From Wyeomyia smithii (taxonomy: Eukaryota; Arthropoda; Insecta; Diptera; Culicidae): DNA of 64,000 nt. Of the stretch, positions 1 through 10,558 are shown one piece after another. The first letter of the stretch is position 1. Every line of letters starts with the position of its first letter. Below the pieces are notes generated by a model. It was not told the DNA's origin. It was given only the letters and a program-made list of their open reading frames with translations, and made no database searches. A program made the position numbers and the translations under genes. Where the stretch lies: contig NC_073694.1 of assembly GCF_029784165.1 (NCBI RefSeq), forward strand, positions 80,638,427 through 80,702,426, written 5' to 3'.

Positions 1-93
1 GTGCTTTCATATTTTTGAAATTTTTAATAATTGATTTAATCTCATTCAAGTTAGTTTCAATTATTTATACAGGTAAAAAATTCTGGGAAGAAA

Positions 94-300
94 TTAAATC
101 AAATTGACGTTATTATTTGCAATTGGACTCACAAAATTCAAATTTGAGTTATGAACACTCTCAAACTGCTGAGCAAGTCTTTGAGCCTTTTGTTCATTGG
201 ATACAAGAAAACGTTCACCATCTTTCAAAACTGGAATAGGCTTTGAAGGTTTCTTAAGAATCTTCGACAGCTTCCAGAAGGGTTTTGAATATGGTTTCAA
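94..300 (-). pseudogene. LINE ORF2 linker to RT, partial
   Basis: The translation has KPFWKLSKILKKPSKPIPVL followed by FLVSNEQKAQRLAQQFESVHN. This is the segment before RT motif 1 in Jockey-type LINEs, where leftover strings such as P-I-P-x-L-K and E-K-A-x-x-L-A-x-x-F are common. The same segment is read on the plus strand at about 4870-5030, so two related copies lie within 5 kb. It is cut off by the window edge. Confidence 0.65.
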
Positions 301-473
301 TTTTCAACTTTAGTCTCAAAATTTTGATTTCTCAGTAGAGTAAATCTATGTTCAATCTCTTTCTGTAAATCTTTATAAATAGTTTTAAAAACAGGGTCAC
401 GAGAACGTTGATATTGACGTCTGCGGACATTTTTCAAACGAATTAGAAGTTGAAGATTTTCGTCAATTATTGG

Positions 474-821
474 TTAATCAAATTTCACTTGAGCCTTTGG
501 AACAGAATAATTCCTGGCATCAACAATTGCACATTTTAATGTTTCCAAAGCGGAATCAATATTCAATTCGTTTTGCAAATCAAGCTCATTATTGAAATTT
601 CTCTCAATATGAGTTTTGTATCTTTCCCAATTAGCCTTGTTATAATTAAAAACAGAGCTCATAGGGTTTAAAACTGATTCATGTGATAAAGAAAAAGTTA
701 TTGGAAGATAGTCAGAATCAAAATAGTCAGAATCAATATATCTGTGTTTTTTTTCTAATTTTTCAAACAGATTGAGTAAACACTGGTAATTTTCATACGT
801 ATCATTAGCTCCATGTATCAA
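474..821 (-). pseudogene. LINE ORF2 endonuclease C-terminus and linker
   Basis: The translation contains DSDYLPITFSLSHES, corresponding to the S-D-H-x-P-I end of the LINE endonuclease fold with His changed to Tyr. It then runs into the basic linker that precedes the RT (YNKANWERYKTHIERNFNNE). The upstream border lies inside the palindrome, so the preceding residues (GANDTYENYQCLLNLFEK) are also present inverted at about 1640-1715. A stop near 474 and a gap to 300 show decay. Confidence 0.65.
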
Positions 822-1715
822 ATCATGTCAGGTGGATGAAATATGGTATGTAAGAGTGATTTTTGGAGTTTCCAAATTATTTCAGTACAAAATCACAAAA
901 CTACGTATTTTTACAAAAAATCAAACAACACCGTTCTTCAAATTTTAGGCTCTACATTTTTGCGGTAAGGTCTCCTGAATCCATACGGGATGAAATATTT
1001 ATTTTAGCATGCAATCATTTTGAGAAAAACCAGTTTAAATTCACCAAAGTATGTATTTTCATGGAAGCCTAATTTTCTCAGTCTCCCACAGTTGGTTTCA
1101 ACTTAGCTCATCAATTTTCAAACTCTATATTTTTAGAGTAACGTCTTCTGAATCCAAAGATGCTGAAAGATTTATTCTAGCATGCACAGATTTAGAGAAA
1201 ATCAAGTTTTCATAAGAACTCGTAGTTGGTGAATTCAAACTCGTTTTCCTCTAAATCTGTGCATGCTAGAATAAATCTTTCAGCATCTTTGGATTCAGAA
1301 GACGTTACTCTAGAAATATAAAGCTTGAAAATTGAAGAGCCAAGTTGAAACCAACTGTGGGAGACTGAGAAAATCAGGTTTCCATGAAAATACGTACTTT
1401 AGTGAATTTAAACTCGATTTTTTTTTTTCAAAATATTTGCATGCTTAAATGAATACTTCATCGCGTATTGATTCAGGAGACCTTACTTCAAAAATGTAGA
1501 GCTTAAAATCTGAGGAACGATTTTTTTATTTGATTTCTTATGAAAATACGTAGTTTTGTGATTTTGTACTGAAATAATTTGAAAACTCCAAAATTCACTC
1601 TTATATACCATATTTCATCCACCTGACATTATTTGATACATGGAGCAATTGATACGCATGAAAATTACCAGTGTTTGCTCAATCTGTTTGAAGAATTAGA
1701 AAAAAACACAGACAT
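726..1715. repeat. ~1-kb near-perfect palindrome
   Basis: The stretch 726-~1215 reappears in reverse complement at ~1230-1715. Matching landmarks are CAGGTGGATGAAATATGG (from ~829) with its complement at ~1609, the AGCATGCA blocks and the CAGTCTCCCACAGTTGGT block. Each arm also carries two diverged direct copies of a ~150-170 bp unit ('cttctgaatccaaagatg...agcatgca'). The outer 90-100 bp of both arms is LINE endonuclease sequence, so LINE DNA was included in the inversion rather than only split by an insertion. Confidence 0.85.
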
Positions 1716-1873
1716 ATTTGCGTCTCACAAAAACGGGGAGAGGTCCAGAGGGGTGGCACCTTTACCAAAACTTAAAGCAACTATTCCCCTTGAATAAAAG
1801 TTCAAGTTTTCCCAAATCGGCCATTCCAGTGCTGAGAACGAGCATTTAAAAAAAAAAGTTCCGTCCCGGGTCT

Positions 1874-2254
1874 TTACGGGTTACAATAATTTTTGTGCTC
1901 GCGTGTGCATTGAAATGGTAAATATGCTGCGGCAATAAATAAAATCCAAAGTTCAGTGTGGACTTCAATTCCCAAAGTTTCAATAACTTTCGTCTCAAGA
2001 TGGGGAAGAGCACGATGTTTGATTCGGCGATGAATAACAATTGCAACTCCACCGCCGGAACCCTGAATCCTATCATATCTATGAACCACGTAATTGGGAT
2101 CATATTTTAATTTCATGTTAGGTTTCAAAAATGTTTCAGTAATAATTGCAATATGCACATTATTTACTGTTAAAAATTTAAAAAGCTCATTCTCATTGGC
2201 CTTCAATGAGCGAGCATTCCAATTTAAAATTTTGATCGGTTTATTTAAAATCAT
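1874..2254 (-). pseudogene. LINE ORF2 endonuclease, N-terminal part
   Basis: The frame begins near ILNWNARSLKANENELF, typical of apurinic-like LINE endonucleases, whose N-W-N-x-x-S opening carries the metal-binding Asn. It continues with HIAIITETFLKP, which supplies the catalytic Glu, and GGGVAIVIHRRIKH. These nucleases nick target DNA to prime reverse transcription. The frame ends at 1874, before the G-D-F-N and S-D-H motifs. The missing middle coincides with the palindrome described separately. A second frame across 1846-2103 is a shadow. Confidence 0.75.
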
Positions 2255-3559
2255 TGCTAAACTTTAAATTAGAAACAATTTTAATTGTAAAATTTGTACC
2301 TATTTGAATGGCTTCAAACATTGATTTTGCCTGCAACATGGCGTTCATGAGATCGAACATTGCCTGTTGCAGAAAAGAAAGTTTACCTGCCGTAATAGGC
2401 CCCAGGCAGTTGACATTAGAAAAAATATTTTCGGTAGTAATATTAGCTGGGGTAATAGGTGTACAATTATTTTCTAGCGTGTTTGGCTTACCCATATTAA
2501 CGGTCATTTTCGAACTACCAACATTAGGCAGTAGAATGTTCGAACTACCTGTAACCTGTGCATATGTTAAACGGGTATGCAAAGGAGTAGGTAAACTATG
2601 CGTCACTGGTACGCTTGGTGAATTTTGTTTTGAAGTTTGTTTCAATTGGGAAATTGAATTTACCTTGCCTTGCCTTAACAATTGCTAAACGGACTGGGCA
2701 TTGATAAAAATTTGACATAAGGGTTGCCGTTACAATTCGCACAGCGAAAATTTTTACTCTCTTTCACAGGACATGTGTCCTTTTTGTGAGAAGAGTCTCC
2801 ACAAATCAGGCATTTATGGTCCATGTTACAGAACTTTGAACCATGGCGATAACGTTGGCAAATACGGCATTGGGTGATATGCTTTTCACCTCCGCCAAAC
2901 TTCCTATAAGCTTCCCATTTTACACGCACGTTATATAAAGCATGTGCTTTTTCAAAAAATTTTAAGTTATTAACCTCACTACGGTTAAAATGAATTAAAT
3001 AATTAACAAGGGAAATTCCAGTTCGCTGACTGTTTTCGCCTCGTGATTTTTGTTTCATTAGAATTACTTGGGTAGGGGCTATGCCAAGTAATTCTGTTAA
3101 AGTAAGGTTGATCTCATCAACGGTTTGATCGTTGGTGAGACCTTTCAAGACAACCTTGAACGGCTTGGCGTTCTTGGTGTCATATGTAAAAAATTTGTAC
3201 ATCTTGTCAGTTAAATACTGAACAAGACGATCACGACCCTTTATTGAGTCGGCTAATTAGCGGCATTCACCTCTACGGCCAATTTGATAGGTAACTTTAA
3301 CGTCAAAAACAAACGTTGAAAGTTCCTTTTTGAAAATATTTAATTCAGAAGAAATAGTTACCACAATAGGTGGAACTTTCTTCTTTTTTAAATATTTTAC
3401 ATTTTGTATAGTTTCATTATTAATAACTTCCATTTCACCAGCTTCTTGCTCAGGCAAAATATCAAAAGGATTGTCACTACAGACACTCGAAGTGTCAGAA
3501 AGAGATGCCTCTCTTTTCCTCCCCGCAGCGAAGCGTGGTTCCTTTTTTCGTCCAGCCAT
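2241..3559 (-). pseudogene. Jockey-type LINE ORF1 (gag-like, zinc knuckles), frameshifted
   Basis: This is the nucleic-acid-binding ORF1 of the LINE. The likely ATG is at 3559 (MAGRKKEPRF), giving a basic N-terminus that runs to a stop at 3257. The frame resumes at 3202-2675, where two perfect C-x2-C-x4-H-x4-C knuckles are visible (CRICQRYRHGSKFC and CLICGDSSHKKDTC), followed by a third begun with CANCNGNPYVKF. A shift to the frame 2681-2241 gives a low-complexity S/T/N-rich tail. ORF1 proteins of this type coat LINE RNA. At least two frame breaks mean no full-length protein is made. The end overlaps the start of the endonuclease frame at 2254, as in many two-ORF LINEs. Confidence 0.75.
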
Positions 3560-3761
3560 TTCAGGTGATACGAAAAAAGTTAAAACAAATGTTAAATTCA
3601 AAAGTAGGTAGTCTTGAGAAAGACTGATGGGAAATAATTTTCAGGTAGTCTTTAAAAGACACACTGACAAAACACAAACGTTGAAGCTATAGGCAGTCAA
3701 AGACCAGTCCACAAGCAACCGAAAACACGTCTGATCTGTAGGACAGTTTAAGACGCACTGA

Positions 3762-4265
3762 TGAAAATCAGGTTTTTTCAAGAGCATTTAATGAGCATTA
3801 AATTATTATGACCATTCTGCAACAGTTTATTGCTTGAAAATGCTGTTTTTGACCAATGTTCTGCTAACTTTTATCCTTATTCTTAAGCTAGCAGAACAAT
3901 ATTTTTGAAAAAAATATATCTAATGAAAAATGCACCTAAGTTATTGAAACTGTTCGCATATGGAAGCATTTAATTGGTACCCGATCGTATCAAAAGGATT
4001 CTGATTGTTTTCAGAGGAAAATGTTTGAAAATATTAAAGCTATACATGTATTATCATATATTTGAAAAATTTATACAAAGTCAATAAAATTATCATGAAA
4101 ATCAGTTTTTTTCAAGAGCATTAAATGTTTCTGACCTTTATAGAACTGTTTTGTGACTAAAAATGCTATTTTCGTATATTGTCTGCTAGCTATTTTCTTA
4201 AGCTAGCAAACAAGAGCATTTTTCAAAGAAATGATGGAGCATTAAATTCGGCGATATGATATTAA
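3762..4265. repeat. two-copy direct repeat, ~334-bp spacing
   Basis: The blocks at ~3762-3945 and ~4094-4265 share 'catgaaaatcag', 'caagagcatt', 'aaaatgct' and 'ttcttaagctagca' in the same order. They appear to be diverged tandem copies of a ~330-bp AT-rich unit. No coding potential is visible. Confidence 0.6.
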
Positions 4266-4779
4266 ATAAGCATCGAATGAGCACTAAATTTTCATGCTAT
4301 TAACTCTTTGTTCTGCTGACTTTGTACTTCCAGCTTAAGGGACATATAAAAATCCCAATAAATATTTCGAAACGTCAGTTTTGCGTTTCGTCCAAGCCAC
4401 ATTCCGCTTCTTCTGCATCGGTAACAACACAAACAGTAAGCCGATAAATCTACAGAATTAACCGCTATAGTCGACAAACAAACAAAACAGTAACATTATA
4501 GTTAAATGCAAAATTTTATAAACATATGCAATGTATCCTCTTATTATTATTGATTCAGTGTTGTTTTTGAATGATCTGGTTCCAGAAAATTTATCGATCA
4601 GGTAATATTTCAATAAACTTAAAAGTGCCTCAATTAGCAGCAACCAATGCTGGTTACATTGTATCAACGAGAGCAGTCTCCTGAAAAACAGTTCAGATCA
4701 GTAAATGATCTAAAAAAGCTCATAAATTATCTGGTAACGCACACTCTAATTTTTGCGTGTACGAAGACTTGAAAGCTAT
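4266..4779. other. no gene seen
   Basis: AT-rich sequence. Two short minus-strand frames (4292-4477 and 4458-4667) have no recognisable motif. I see no exon or RNA gene. Confidence 0.5.
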
Positions 4780-5345
4780 TTTTGAAGATTTACGAAAGGA
4801 AATCAAACAAAGAATTTCTCTCTTGCGAAAAGAAAATTTTGCGAGTGAAGTTGAACAACCTGAAAGCTTTCGAAGGTTCTCAAGAAACCTTTAAAGCCCA
4901 TTCTAGTTCTCAAAAATGGTGACCGCATTTTTCCAACGAATGAACAGGAAACTCAAAAACTTGCTCAGCAGTTCTAGAGTGTTTATAATTTCAATTTGAA
5001 CGTAAAGAGTCCTATTGAAAATAAAGTTTGACAAAAGTATGATCAAAATTTCTGTCTGAAGAGGTACTGGAAACAAATTTGAATGAAATACGATCTGTTA
5101 TCAAGAATTTTGAAAACATGAAAGCACCAGGAGATGATGGAATTTTTCATCATCAAAAGACATCTCTTCATATTCTTCGGTAAAAAATTTCAACAGGTGC
5201 TTTAAAATAGTATATGTTCCCACAAAATGGAAAAATTACAAAGTCACTCCAATTTTAAAACCTGTGAAACCCCAGCTAAAGCATCAAGTAGTCGGCCAAT
5301 TAGTTTACTCTCTTCTATAAGTAAACTTATTGAAAGAATAATGCC
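4780..5345 (+). pseudogene. Jockey-type LINE RT relic
   Basis: Plus-strand reading, through several stops and frameshifts, gives KPLKPILVLKNGD and NEQETQKLAQQF, matching the minus-strand LINE at 94-300. It continues with NFENMKAPGDDGI (RT motif around the P-G-x-D-G-I signature), TPILKPVKP and SRPISLLSSISKLIERIM (the R-P-I-S-L-L block). This is the N-terminal third of a reverse transcriptase, ending abruptly at ~5345. It is not functional. Confidence 0.75.
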
Positions 5346-5446
5346 TAACTAGAATGATAACACATACATTATTATTTAAGGCAACGTTCCAAGCGTTGCT
5401 CGGGATTAATGTTTTCGAAATTAAGAATCATTTTTATCGTTATTAA

Positions 5447-5586
5447 CCCTCTAGTGCCCAGTGCCGCCTTTAGACGGTCTTCAGTTAAACCTCTAAAAAG
5501 CTTCAATAAGAACTTAAAAAATGTTTATGGAGCTTCATAAGGATTTTTTCGAAGTCCGTCTAAAAAATACTTTGGGCACTGGAGGG
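5447..5586. mobile_element. 140-bp piggyBac-like MITE
   Basis: The ends are CCCTCTAGTGCCCA and the complementary TGGGCACTGGAGGG, flanked on both sides by TTAA (5443-5446 and 5587-5590). The next ~20 bp also pair imperfectly (GACGG/CCGTC). TTAA target sites and CCC-starting termini are the hallmark of the piggyBac superfamily. At 140 bp it is non-autonomous and could move only with a transposase supplied elsewhere. Confidence 0.8.
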
Positions 5587-5985
5587 TTAATACCCGAACA
5601 CTTCACTTTACTCTAAATATCCAAAAAAATCACCAAAATTCATTATTTTCCGATCTTCCAGAGAAGGGTCTCTCGTTAATTATTTCTTTGGCACACAAAT
5701 TTCAAATTTCGCAAATTATATTTATATTATTACTTCAAATACAACATCAATATTCTAGAACCCAAAGAGTGGATATTGTTTTATTGGTTTGTATTTGATA
5801 ATTTATGGATGATTCGTAGAAACCGGAAGTCGCAAATTCCTGGCTTCTGAGCATCATTCCGGTTCCTGAAAAACCCACATTGGGTAATGTTTGTGCCTTT
5901 AAATTTATTTTCCAGAAACCGGAAGCCACTCTCTGATTTCTGGCCTCTGGGTATCATACCGCTTCCGCAAATACTCATAATGGAT
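5587..5985. repeat. diverged 'aaccggaag' repeat
   Basis: Two units at ~5820-5890 and ~5925-5985 each contain 'aaaccggaag', 'ttcctggcttctg' or 'tttctggcctctg', and a following 'atcat.ccg.ttcc'. A related motif ('cttccggtttctg') recurs at 63888-63960. This is probably an old dispersed mosquito repeat. No gene is visible in the AT-rich part before 5820. Confidence 0.5.
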
Positions 5986-6418
5986 GATATTTGGTCACTG
6001 TAGGCTTGAACATACGTTTCATCGTCCATCTCACAGCAACTACTTTCCGTCAACAGGTTTGTGTGAAGCTGTCTGGCGTGGATTTTGGCAGATGTCTGAT
6101 GGAATTTATCAAAATTTAGGAACTGCTGAACCTTGCACGTGTGTAATTCATTTCTTACCTTCATCTTCTGGACGTAAAACTTGGAAACTCCAACCTTTTT
6201 GGCCACATCATTTATTGAAGTGTTGGGATGACAGGTAAAAATTTCCTTGACCTTTCCTTCCATTTTTCTGCATGCTGATCCCGGTTTCCTTCCAGCTCCA
6301 CTATTGTGATTCAACGTCAACTTGTCCTAGAACCTTTTAAGAACTCTTGAGACGGTCGAATTACAAATGTGCAGCGTTTTTCCCAACGCATGATGAGAAA
6401 ACTCAAGTTTTTCCATGT
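5980..6418 (-). pseudogene. Tc1/mariner-superfamily transposase N-terminal relic
   Basis: Reading from an ATG at 6418 gives MEKLEFSHHALGKTLHI and STVSRVLKRF, then an in-frame TAG near 6325. The open part follows: HNSGAGRKPGSACRKMEGKV, NTSINDVAKKVGVSKFYVQK (second helix-turn-helix of the DNA-binding domain), FDKFHQTSAKIHARQLHTNL, and CCEMDDETYVQAYS, whose first Asp of the D-D-E/D triad lies in M-D-D-E-T-Y-V. This wording is typical of mosquito IS630/Tc1/mariner transposases. The rest of the catalytic domain is absent and 'aaccggaag' repeat sequence follows. Confidence 0.7.
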
Positions 6419-6419
6419 G

Positions 6420-7415
6420 TGCGTACAAAATTTTTTCTCGCCCTTCCACTTGAATATCTTACATATTGGCGGCAACAAAACACACAACTGTCAAATTCAC
6501 AGTATGTAAACACTACATTCTGAGACAGAAAGTTCGAAATTTGGGTCCTTCGTACAGCAAAAAAGTTACAGCCAATCGAAGGTGTTGCAATAATTTCGTG
6601 TCCACTCTTTATAATCGAATCCAACCTATATTTTAATTTATTTCCATCATCCATTTTTATTTCCATCTTGATTGATTAATGAATATATTGTTGCTTTAAA
6701 ATTGTTTTCGTGCATGTGAAAGCACATGCCATAAAATATTTATGGTGAAACCGGCAACGAATTTTATCGCAAACGATATGCGCAGAAAATTTAATTCCTC
6801 TGAACTAAGGTGATGATTAAATAACTGCCGCGATTTGGAGTATTTTGTTAAATGTATGCCGCTACCTATCATTATATTTTCAAAACTATGGTGTGGTTTC
6901 GTTATTCTCGTAAGAGCAAATAATTACACAAGTTTGCCATTCTCCCATTCAATACATGTTGTTTTAGAATAAAACCTCGAACTTATTTAAAATCTTCGTC
7001 ATAAACAATTCTCATAATTTAAACAGAACATAGCATATCATAACCTAAGTAAACTTATCATAGCATTCGTCTGGCTATGTTTCGATCATCAAGTTTTATA
7101 CAAGCCACATCTCATAACCTAAATGGCGGGGTTGCCATAACAAATTTTGTTCAAAATAAAATTACAGCCTGGAGATTTATTTCAGCTTGAAGAGGGACTA
7201 TCACACAACTCCACGGGTTATGAACATGTAGAGTAAAATTTACTTCTTATAAAATTCTATACTAAGTAAAAAAATCACATCTTTTACATTCTTCACAATC
7301 TAATTTCACATTTTTATCCAGCTAAACTATTTCAATTCATGAATATAAACTAATAGATAGTAAAATTGGGTTTTCCAAACGATATAAAGTTATATGTTTA
7401 TAAAAAAACTCAAAT
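6420..7415. other. no gene seen; possible mariner flank, then AT-rich DNA
   Basis: 6420-6666 may be the 5' untranslated end of the mariner-type relic, but I could not find a paired inverted repeat. The remainder is AT-rich with no convincing frame. Confidence 0.4.
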
Positions 7416-7424
7416 TTTACAAGG

Positions 7425-7530
7425 GAGCTCGAAGCCTCAAGGCTACAGAGTCCGCTTTGACAAGCGAATGATCATGAGTTCAAATTTTGGTAGAATCGAA
7501 CCGTTCGAAGTGAGGGGACTTTCACGCATG
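7425..7530 (+). repeat. tRNA-related SINE fragment (second family)
   Basis: 'ggctacagagtccgctttgac' followed by 'gatcatgagttcaaattttggtagaat' parallels 62240-62297, where the box-B-like 'gtgggttcggatcttagtagaat' is better kept. Minus-strand relatives occur at 9115-9150 and 11045-11090. Pol III box B (GGTTCGANTCC) is only partly preserved, so this is a decayed copy. Confidence 0.5.
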
Positions 7531-8056
7531 AGCTTATTCTCAGGCTCCCTCTTATCTTCCTTCCGCCGAATTCCAGGAAAAAAACTGAGTGGATACCTCT
7601 CCAGGCGGTTATAATTGCCAATACTTTGCAAAGACGAGCAGTAGAGTCTGTTAAAAAATAGGCGTGTAGAGGAAAAGCTCGAAGCATCAAAATCCGTCAA
7701 TAACCACGAGCTCCTGAGCTTGAGCTTGATTGATCTGATCACCACCGGTTGCCACTTCGTTACTGACCAGCATAGACCGGAATTGCACACGGAATTTATC
7801 AATTATTGCTTGGGATTTTTAGCTATTCGATGTGCATCTCCAATGATCCTTGCACTACCGACGCCTACCAGTCCAGAACGTAGATCAAAGGAAGGAAGGA
7901 AAGAAAAGTTAGTTTGATACTTGCTGCTACTAGAGAGCCGGATATACTCCTGCACACTCCACAAGCATCACGGGTATGGAGGAGATTCGCGTTCGCGTCT
8001 ACCCAAACCCAACTCCAGAGACGTACAAATGTTATTTTATTACGGAAACCGAGTGA

Positions 8057-8984
8057 GTGTGTATTAGGATGGGGAAAAGTGATCGATTTTCCAGAACCAA
8101 GTTTTTTTGGTTCCATTTGGGGTCCCAAACAAACCTAAACTTACCTGTAGTCGATTGGTTTTGTCTCCGCTTGGCGCATTGCATTTCAAATTTGTATGAA
8201 AATTCATATGGGAAAACCTACTTTTTTGCATTTACCTTTCTAGAGAGCCCTAATAATGCTACTACATTAGGTAATGCACTACATTATGTTAAGGTATAGT
8301 ATTTTAGATGCCCAACAACTTTGCAGAAGACACTGAAGAGCTAGAATGTCCCTAAGAAAGCTATAGCTGTTCAAAGTTGAATATGTCGATTTAAATGCAG
8401 AAAATTTTGTTTTCTGCCAACATTACCAATGTACCGGCGTCAGTAGGATTCCCATCAGAAGTAACCTGTGGTAACGAGTTTATACACTCAGCTGGACCAA
8501 GCAAACAAATTTAGGTCAATATTCTAGGCGTAAATAGAATCTACAACGTGTTTCAGAGGTTACTTCTGATGGAAATCTGACTAACGCCGGTACACTGGCA
8601 GTGTTGGCAGAAAAAATGATTTGCAACATAAATTTCGACATACTCAACTTTGAACAGCTCTAGTATTTTTTTGGCACACCCTAGCTCTTTAGTGTCTTCA
8701 GCCAAGTTGTTAGGCATCAAAAAACCTACCATTTGAAGTCATGAAACCTATGGTTTGAGCCATTTTGAGCTCTTCAGAATGGAAAATGCAAAAAAGTTGG
8801 TTTTTCCATACAAATCTCCATATAAATTTAAAATGCAATGCGCCAAGCGGAGACAAAACCAATCGACTTCCAATAAATTCAGGATTGTTTGGGGCCCCAA
8901 ATAGAACAAAAAAAAACCTTGGTTCTGGCTTTCTGTTATCAAGTTTCGTTTTTTCATATAACGATTCCCCACCCTAGTGTGTAT
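8057..8984. mobile_element. palindromic hAT-type non-autonomous element
   Basis: The element runs 8065-8976 and is flanked by a perfect 8-bp TSD GTGTGTAT (8057-8064 and 8977-8984). Its termini are TAGGATGGGG and CCCCACCCTA, so the right end read inward is TAGGGTGGGG. An 8-bp TSD with T/C-A-G-G-G ends fits hAT. The arms stay complementary deep inside: 'tcgattggttttgtctccgc' at ~8152 pairs with ~8850, and 'agaagtaacct' at 8457 pairs with 'aggttacttct' at 8557. The 912-bp element is nearly one hairpin centred near 8510. It has no transposase, and its ORFs are shadows of the repeat. Confidence 0.85.
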
Positions 8985-9094
8985 CGCGGTTCTAGCGATG
9001 AAAGAGCAAAGTTATTTTAGAAGCATATAAATGTTCTCTACCTCTGGGTGATTCGTACCAAGTGAGGGGGTGGTGGTGATGAGGAGCCTGAGAA

Positions 9095-9200
9095 TTAACC
9101 CATGATAATCAAAAATGGCCTGCTTCTATAACAAGATTCGAACTCACGACCAAGAATTTCACTCACTAGCAATATTCCATGCAAACGTGTTCTTTGATTC
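9095..9200 (-). repeat. tRNA-related SINE fragment (minus)
   Basis: The complement reads 'ggtcgtgagttcgaatcttgttatagaagcaggcca', with a good box-B core GAGTTCGAATC. It belongs to the same family as 62240-62300. The A-box half is not clear. Confidence 0.45.
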
Positions 9201-9382
9201 ATCATGTATCGTCCAATTTTTTCTACTCGCGTACAAGTTTTCCATAGAAACGCTGCTGATTGTTTTTCGCTTCTAAGTGTTCGGAATACCATAGAAGGAG
9301 ACTGAATGATTCAAACACGATAGTATTTATTGTATCCAAGTTCACTTGCATCCAACAGTATCGCGAGAATCTTTGAAAGTTT

Positions 9383-10558
9383 ATCGCCAGTAGGATTTGC
9401 AATCCCGGGAACGATTTCCCGGGAAATAGCTTTTCCCGGGATTCCCGGATCCCGGGATCAAAAATATTGATTCCCGGTATCCCGGGATTCCCGAGTTCCG
9501 CGAAAAATTTTGTATGATTCACTATAGTTTCTTATGCAATATTGCAATAAAATTAAATACGTCAAACTGGTGCGACCTGAAATAAATCATTTTATAAAAC
9601 TTAAAGTCAGTATAGTACTTCAACGTAAAAATCATCTTTGCGTGTTAATTAGTGAGGCTTCAAATGCTCTAAGACTGACTTTTTTTGACTCGTATTGAAC
9701 TGATTATTTAGTATTCTATCGTTTCCTTCCGATTTGTCTCGGTTACAGAAAACGTAAATAACGTAAATAACGTAAATAACGTAGTTAATTAACCAAAATT
9801 CTTCCTCGAAATCTTACGTTCTAATCAATAATGATTTAAACTCCAAAAGGGTTAAAAATGTTGTTCTGTCAATGAAAACTAGATTTAAAACGCAGTTTAT
9901 TTAAAAAAATCATTATAGCATAGCAAATATATTTAAATGAAAAAAAAAATAGCGAATAGGTTTGCCACCGCTCAAGTAAACAGTAAATATTTACTGTAGT
10001 GTAAAAAAACATTTTGCTAAAAAAATCCGTAGCAAATGTTTTCCGCGTCCAATGCCTGCCTAACACTTAGTTTTCTCTTCAACAAACTGAAAGAATTGGA
10101 CACCAGTTTTCAATTAGGTGTAGCAAAAGCTGTAATCGGTGATTTGAAAGTATTTTAGAAATCGAACATCAGCGGTGATTCAGCAGACTTGAGCAAAGTT
10201 TTACAGAAGGAAATAAAATTTTTGAGCTTAACAGAAAATTGTCAGCGGATCTGAAGCGATTGTTTGACGACATGAAGCCCTTTAATTTTCCTCTTCTGCA
10301 AAAATATACGTCAAAAATAGATCACGAATTTTCGATGTTAACTTGAATATGTTTTGTATTTCATTTGTTTTTCATGCGAGTTGAGAATGAAATTTAAACA
10401 ATTTTTTGTTACCTTTTACTGATCAACTTCATTAAAAATCTCATTTTGCTAAAAAAATTGTCTGTTCCCGGTTCCCGGGAATTCCCGGGAAATGCGATTT
10501 TTTATTCCCGTTTCCCGGGAAATCGATTCCCGGGAATATTGCAAACCCTAATCGCCAG
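9383..10558. mobile_element. non-autonomous hAT with CCCGGGA-rich ends
   Basis: The element runs 9391-10550 and is flanked by a perfect 8-bp TSD ATCGCCAG (9383-9390 and 10551-10558). Its ends are TAGGATTTGCAATCCCGGGA and a matching inverted end 'gcaaacccta'. The first ~110 bp and last ~90 bp are crowded with CCCGGGA/TCCCGGG units. Such subterminal repeats are typical transposase-binding arrays in hAT elements. The interior (about 10070-10350, plus strand) reads as a decayed coding remnant, e.g. KLKELDTSFQLGVAKAVIGD and LSADLKRLFDDMKPFN, perhaps old transposase; that last point is weak. Confidence 0.85.

Larger units (their letters stand above)
1..3730 (-). mobile_element. Jockey-type non-LTR retrotransposon, 5' part, broken
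   Basis: Minus-strand pieces occur in the expected LINE order. From 3559 downward they are a gag-like ORF1 with zinc knuckles, the start of an endonuclease (2254-1874), the end of an endonuclease (821-474) and the beginning of the reverse transcriptase region (300-94). The rest of the RT lies beyond the window. About 100 endonuclease residues are missing between 1874 and 821, where a ~1-kb palindrome (726-1715) and an unassigned 1716-1873 stretch sit. The ORF1 layout and RT-linker wording fit the Jockey clade. A related plus-strand relic lies at 4780-5345. The 5' boundary near 3700-3780 is approximate. Confidence 0.75.
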
